Source: Dipteris shenzhenensis (taxonomy: Eukaryota > Polypodiophyta > Polypodiopsida > Gleicheniales). Taken from it: a stretch of DNA of 64,000 nt. Every line of letters starts with the position of its first letter. Position 1 is the first letter of the stretch. Where the stretch lies: the NCBI GenBank assembly GCA_047967505.1, contig CM106541.1. One strand, 5' to 3'. A program made the translations under genes and the position numbers. Positions 57,869-64,000 of the stretch are shown piece by piece. The notes beneath the pieces were generated by a model. That model worked only from the letters and a program-made list of their open reading frames with translations. It did not search any database and was not told the origin of the DNA.

Positions 57869-60399
57869 TAGAGGTAAGGTTTACCTTGTGAGAATATTTT
57901 TACTGAAGACTATACAAAGGGCAGTGAGAACTCTCTACCAGTGTGGTGGGTACGATAAGAACTCCTGCATGAAAGAGATCATGTAAGAATGAACAGCAAG
58001 ATATTTACAAGGGAGGAATATAATTCAAATAGTTTTCTAAGTTTCCCCTCTTAAGGACTCCTACGATGTACGCAATGAGATCTTCATATAACGTAAGGAT
58101 TGGAATTAATTGCTTTGTTGCACCAATTAACTAACCCTTAAGAAGGGTATCAAAAGTGGTCTGCCTTACATTCAATATTTGTCATTATAGTTGCTATTTG
58201 TGGTTCAAATCAAACCCTATGGTGCATGCCTAGTTGTTAATGTCCAATTGAGTCTTTTATTTCTTTGTTTTTTTAACTTAAATAGACTCCCATGAAGGAT
58301 GCAATCTTCATAGTAACAACGGGCCTCCACCAAGGTCACATCCCATTTGTTTGGTCTAATTTGGTTGGTCCATTGATCATTTTCTCTTGATTTGTTCTCA
58401 TAATTATTGGTAATATGTATAGTGTGTGCGTTCGTACGCGTCCTATATATACAGGTACCTACCTACGTTGCACATGTATCTACACACATGCACTATAGAC
58501 ATATCTACATATGTAAATATATGCCTACATGCATGTGTGTACGTACTTGCATGCATGTGCATCTACTTGTGCGCTTATGCACATGTTTATGTACTTTTGT
58601 ATGTACTCACATGCATGCACAGGCACATATATGTAAGAGAACATAATCGTTTTTAAGGTTCACATGATTTGTTCAACTCACGATGCATACAAGTGACTCA
58701 ATTGGGAAGAGAGATCATTATCTCAAATTCGAGTTGATGGTGATCATGGTGTCATGCCTTCATGCATTTCAATTTAGACGTAGCAAGAGTAATGTATCTA
58801 GCTTACATGAATTATACATCCAAAATCTATAATGAACTAGTGTCTTTTCTTAGAGGCATGAGTAGTGCATCTTCTCACTATGTTAACTATTACTTAAGTT
58901 TATGAAGTACAATTTGTATTTAAAGGTAGGGATGTTGATAATTCTTTGATGAGTATTCATGTGGTGTGCCATATTTTTCAAGTGGTATACTTTGAGCAGT
59001 TTTACAAACCTTATAGTAAAATATATATGAAAAGAATCCAACACCTTGAAAGCTATCCAATTTGTGAAATACTTGTGCATGAGATTTTGAAAGATTGTAG
59101 AAGATGAATATCTACATTTTCAAAGCCATTGTGAATGAGTTTATCAACTGCAAAAATGATAAAGGACGGCCCTTTCTTTATGTGATATGTTGACTGCCAC
59201 CATGAGCTTTCCTCTCTTGAACTTTCAAGAGTGTTGTATGCTACACCTTAATGGTAGGATGCATTTATGCATATCCTTGCAATTCTCCTTTATTTGCAAC
59301 ATTGCATACATTTGCACACCGAAAGTTTGTTCCATGGAAAAAAGGATTGTCTATTATAGAGGCGAGTTGTACTTTTTTAAAGGGAATGTGCTGACCACCT
59401 CTTGAAAAGATGAGTCATTTCTAGCTTGCTGTAGTGCATGTAAGATATAGTAAGCAAGCATTCCATTGAGATACTTATTAAGCTACAATTGCCAAAAATA
59501 ACAAAAGAGAACTAATATGAAGTCTTTAGAAAGAAGCTCAAAATAGTTTGATCTAGAATGCAACTTTGATGCACTATGAATATGAAAAAGGCAGCCAAAT
59601 ATTTGAATTAAATTAACATTCAAGATTGTAGCTAGCATTTAAGCATAAAGAGACATTACTCAATGAAAGATTTATTTAGGAGGGATTGGAGAATTTACTT
59701 TATAGAGAACATTGAAATTATTACTTGCATCTATACAATGATGACACAAAATGTCCATAATTGTATGAAAAATGTTTTGCCTTATGAAAATAGCTAAGTG
59801 CAAGGATATGAGTTTTTATTTTTTACGTATCCTATTTTTTAAGAGAGAAATCTACGCTAGGTAGGATCTTTAAGCAGGGATGGATTCAGAGAGGAATAAA
59901 GAGAGTAAACAAATTGTTGTGCTCCTTGATCTCAAGGTAGGTGGGAGGATGGGAGTTAGCACTTCAAATTATAAAGAGTACCTTAGTCCTTGCAATTAAT
60001 GCTACTAGTTTGAACAACTAAGATATGAGTGCACTTGGTGATTTCCAATCCTTAATGTGAGTGAAGAAGTGTTTCTAGTTAATAATCCCTTTATGGGAGC
60101 TTATTGAATCCCCACATCGACAGCATTCAATAGATAAGCTAGCTAACAAAGTTGGCAAAGGACTTGGGAGGCGAGGGATATTAAGCCAATGAGCTATGAA
60201 GGTAAGATGCACACAGAGCATCTTCACATAAGAAAATATAAAAAGGAAAGCATGTCCCATTTGGATCTCGTCTTTTTTTTTTTTTGGGCAGACTACGGGA
60301 TTGAGCAATTTTGGCTTTGCAATGAAATGGAATGTCTATATGGACATTCAAACTCAATCAATTTTCTATTATGAATCTCTTGATCTTTTATTCAAATAC
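57869..60399. other. Region after the sirtuin stop; no further gene recognised
   Basis: A GTAAGGTT donor-like site follows the stop (57875), so an intron in the 3' UTR is possible. The rest is AT-rich with no coding motif. No convincing polyadenylation site could be chosen. Confidence 0.45.
58420..58640. repeat. Alternating purine-pyrimidine tract
   Basis: About 220 bp are dominated by TACATGCATG, GTGTGTACGTAC, CACATG and ATATATG words, mostly alternating purine and pyrimidine. The Cys/Met/His-rich reading frames in it reflect this composition and are not genes. Confidence 0.7.
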
Positions 60400-61250
60400 G
60401 TTGAATTATGAGTAGTGGTGGAGAACGAACTAGTGTAGCAACCTGGTATGCATTAAGGTGACATGAAAGACAAGGTTATAAAGCAGATATATTGCATGGA
60501 GCAAAGATTAATAAGCAAATAATTGTTGTAACATGGTAGTCCTTTTGTAGCTACTTGGAAATCTATAGAGATTTACACCTTGAGAGGTATACTTCCTACA
60601 TAGGACCTCGTTGTAGCCAAATGAGACCTAGTGAGCTGCAGGGCAACCAATCACTAATGACATAGTGAATATAAATCTTTAATGTCAGCATTTTAAGCAT
60701 TGTGTTGAGGAATGGTTGGAAGAAAAAGATGATAATCTCACAATTCATGAGTGGGAAAATGTCATTGAAGAAGATTGTAAATGGAGCGAGTTCATGTGAT
60801 CATATTATTACCTCTACAAAGTTCAAAGGATCATTAGTGCAAAGGTAAGAGAAGAAGCTAAAATCATTCAAGAAGTAAAATAAAGATACTTAGACACATA
60901 AAATGTATTTGATGAAATTCTTATTGAATAAGGAGAAACCGGCCTTAGCTAGTGTCCTTTTGCATTTAGTGCCCAAGAGGAATATAACTTCATGCCCACA
61001 CCAAAATTTTGGGATGGACATTGCATATATCCAAACACAAGAATGAATGCCACTTATGTAGGAAGCAACTTGAGCTGCAAAAAAAAGTGTTTCAAAAAAA
61101 CCAAAAGACTTTGCATGTAGGACTGGTGCTAATTAAAAGATCATAATAAGTCCTTATCGAGGAAGTTGAACCAAAGAGGTTTTCAAAAGTGTGAATGAAT
61201 TGGAAACTAAGGACTACAAGCTAGTAGAGGCTCAAAAGAAAATCCCCGTT
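60400..61250 (+). pseudogene. Weak coding-like relic of unknown identity
   Basis: Across frames the plus strand reads SGGERTSVATWYALR, HERQGYKADILHGAKINK, EEWLEEKDDNLTIHEWENVI, then CPFAFSAQEEYNFMPTPKFW and DGHCIYPNTRMNATYVGSNL with SCKKKCFKKTKRLC and KLNQRGFQKCE. The amino-acid texture (paired Cys, few stops near 60950-61130) suggests a decayed protein-coding sequence, possibly a transposon. I do not recognise the family. Confidence 0.3.
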
Positions 61251-64000
61251 TATTGATATGGTCATCAAAGACTGAAGTGGCCAAAACCAATAAAAAAGAA
61301 AAAGGAGACATAAAATGAATGACAAACAAAGAACAAGCATGGGAGAGCTTGGTGCAACAAAGCATGGTAAACAAAGCACGAAAGAGTCTCTAGGACTATT
61401 ACCATTGGACAATTGCTTAAAATTGCAAATTTTTTTCTTAAATAATCTAGTATAAACCAAAGCTACAGTAGATGCATTCATCGCCACAGTGGAACTGACC
61501 AAAATGGCCTTGGGGGAAGATGTTCTAATTATAAACCAAAAAAATAAACTTGAAACCTAAACCTTTTCCATGTAGAATTTGAATGTAGACTAGAGGTTGT
61601 GCTACCTTAAAAGATATTCTCATAGATGTGTCCATAAAAACAAAATCGCTTACATCACAAAAGCACATTTGACACAAACAATGAATATCTTGAAGATGCA
61701 TAGAAACTGGATGCCTTTGCATTAGAAGCTGTGAAGCTTTTAAATGATGACACAGATGTTCAGTTATCCTAGAATGCTTAAAGGAAAGCTAGGATACTCA
61801 AAAGGACAGCCATGGTACCTAGAAGAAAGACACTGGAAAGTTGGTAGAGCCTGCTGAAATGATTTTTGCTATTTTAACTTTTGGCTGTGTAGAAGAAGAC
61901 ATGCTAGATAATACTCTTCGTGGTAGCTTCTCCAAATTGGCTCAAAGAAATGAAAATTTAGTCTCTGAAAGAATCCTAAGGGTTTTGTAAATGAGCCTAC
62001 AAAATGCCCAACCTCCAATCGTAAGACAATGAGCATTTAAAATATTATATTATATTGTTGCGAATGGCTAAGAAGAGTGAAAATCATGCATGGTTGGGGA
62101 AAATAAACAATCACAACAAGAGTGCACAAGTGCGCATGGGCACTACCTCCTAGTATAGTGGTAAAGCAAGCTCTTTTGGATGCAAAAGAAAAAGCAAGCG
62201 ATTTTCCAAACTCTAGTAAAAGGAAATTTTTATAGGATGATCTCCATAAATAGCAATTTGTAACACACAACTTACTTAAATTTTGTTAAACGTTACAAGT
62301 GACATACACAAAAGAGTTTGAATCCTCCATTATATCATTACCTCTGAGAAGGGAGTGCTAATAAAAATAAAAAACAAAGGAAACATATCAATAACACAAT
62401 GCAAAGTAATGAAAGGACACACGCTAGAAGTAGTCATAGCTGAAGACAATTTCACAATCAATGTTGAAGAACAGTTGTTGGAAATGAGTATACTCCCGAT
62501 TAAAACAATAGATAATCTAGAAATAGGGGCAAATTCCATTGCGAGCAAAGCAAGGTTGATTTTTTCGGTTAGTTTCGTTAATAAGCAAAAGTTCTAAAAC
62601 ACTTGCAAAAGTTTATATGCTCTTATAAAAAATAAAAGCTCTACACATTCGCCAGGATTTCAAACTAAAATTTATAAAAGGGCTAAGTTTAGCCTTCAAG
62701 ATTATAAAATTATCAATGAATTCCATGTAAATTCACCAAAGTTCTAAATAATAAATAAGCTAGCTCTATACACTTAAGCACCAAAAAAGGACTTGCACAA
62801 TATGTTGAAAAGCATTCATCATGGCTTGTCCGCTAACCATTGCAGTTTATCACAAGAAAGTTCCACAATGTGGAGCAATGAATAACACATAGGATATGGA
62901 TCTTTCAAATCCTAAAACCCAATAAGTTTGCACATTTAGTCTCATAGGTTAGGTGAACAAACACACACAAGCCTTCCCCATATAAAAATAATAGATGCAT
63001 AAATAAAATCCCATTGAGTATTGAAGGGCACAAAAAGCTCAGGTACTCAATTCTACAAAGAGCACATAGTCCCACGATAAATAGATGATTAGATTAAAGT
63101 ATTTGTTTTCGGTAGCACAAGCTTGCACTTAACAAACTCTAAGAGCACACTTGCACAATCCATATATGAAAATAGGAAGTTGCTAATAGCAAAATGGATC
63201 TGTAGACACCTTCAACTAGCATCATTACAAATCATCACAAGAAGCTAGTACACTCAACTCGAGGTATTGACACTACTAGCATCACCAAGTTGCACCTAAA
63301 AATCACCATTTGAAAAAACTATCATAAATACAAGTCATAAGCCTCATCCTCGTCCTTTGACAACCTCTAGCCAAGATTATAGATATAATCATGGAAATTT
63401 ATCAAATTGTAAAAAAATTATAGCCATGGAACTCACTACTCTCAAGATAAAATACACAACCTCCCCCCTAAACGGAGACCCATAACAATTGCACAACCCA
63501 CTTTACTACAACCAACAAAGCAACTCTGCAACAACAAAAGGCAACAACCATATAGAGATTTGTACAAGTGAATTGATTAGGAACTCAGCTTCTTCAACAA
63601 GCTTTGACCATAGGAAAAAATAGGCTGATGCAAAGATTACTTCAACAACAATAGGCACATCCAAAGAAGGTCAAATGTTTCTATAGAGACTAATCCAATT
63701 CTACAAGCAACAAACTCTATAGTAGCCATAAAGTGACAACATATCAGCACAACAACCTCAAAGTAGCTCATACTAGAGGATGTGGATAATTAAATTGGTC
63801 CTCCACAGGACTTGTTAACCCTATTTGGGTAGCAACGTAAGTGACAGTTCAAGACAAGAGTGTATGTTGAGTAGTGGCCTAGCTCCAATTGTAAGGAAGG
63901 ACCTCTCTCAATGAGCCTCTTAGTGACCATGCAAGGGTGGAGAAGAACAAAACTCCCTCCAAAACATCTCAAGGGTTCATCTCTAAAATAGTGTAGAGAG
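61251..64000. other. AT-rich sequence, no recognised gene
   Basis: No domain, LTR or RNA gene was identified to the end of the window. Confidence 0.5.

Noticed and set aside
58407-58656. Cys/His/Met-rich open frames that look like zinc-binding peptides
   Set aside because: They derive from repeats of ATGCATG, TGTGTAC and CACATG; overlapping frames give the same kind of peptide.
1-64000. CRISPR array, prokaryotic operons, tRNA or rRNA genes
   Set aside because: No regular direct-repeat/spacer pattern, no Shine-Dalgarno-led gene runs and no recognisable structural RNA. Intron-split exons and plant retroelements show eukaryotic nuclear DNA.

Overview
The window looks like nuclear DNA from a land plant with a large genome. 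It holds one host gene stretched over tens of kilobases and otherwise almost only retrotransposon sequence. A fern or gymnosperm would fit the transposon-filled introns, but this is inference and no species can be named. There are no bacterial, organellar, tRNA, rRNA or CRISPR features that I can support.

The host gene is on the + strand. Eight short exons with GT/AG borders (12480-12558, 17587-17640, 39705-39801, 40167-40249, 56147-56214, 56545-56647, 57130-57217, about 57572-57868) join into the C-terminal half of a plant SRT1-type (SIRT6/7 class) sirtuin, a NAD-dependent chromatin deacylase. They cover the last NAD-binding elements of the catalytic domain and the plant-specific tail. The catalytic N-terminal exons were not found in bases 1-12479, so they probably lie before the window, and 1-12479 is then part of another giant intron. 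The introns within the window are about 5.0, 22.1, 0.4, 15.9, 0.3, 0.5 and 0.35-0.37 kb.

The long introns are nested retroelements. Bases 1-4978 hold LINE-A copy 1, which has an L1-like ORF1 and a conserved stem-loop plus (CTTT)n 3' end. Bases 5400-11270 hold degenerate LINE, gypsy and copia pieces. 13614-15037 may be a solo LTR. 18265-20506 is a small non-autonomous LTR element (LTRs, primer site, near-perfect target duplication) inside a LINE-B 3' end. 21490-25255 holds LINE-B, LINE-A and gypsy remnants. 25261-37139 is one minus-strand LINE-A copy split by three later insertions: a MITE-like element (26181-26461), a copia element (27266-29861) and a 6.2-kb LINE-B (30118-36272). Each has a recognisable target duplication, so the empty sites can be rebuilt by eye. 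41056-53390 is a copia nest: complete element A1 (42160-48368, target duplication GTTAC) sits in element B, which sits in element C, and a LINE-B copy lies across the B gap. 54080-54770 is a hairpin-forming degenerate minisatellite. 55150-56094 is a gypsy integrase remnant.

After the sirtuin stop codon (57868) the remaining 6 kb is AT-rich and largely unannotatable. It contains an alternating purine/pyrimidine tract and one weak coding-like relic near 60400-61250. None of the transposon ORFs is intact; all carry stops, frameshifts or deletions. The sirtuin exons stay open and well conserved.
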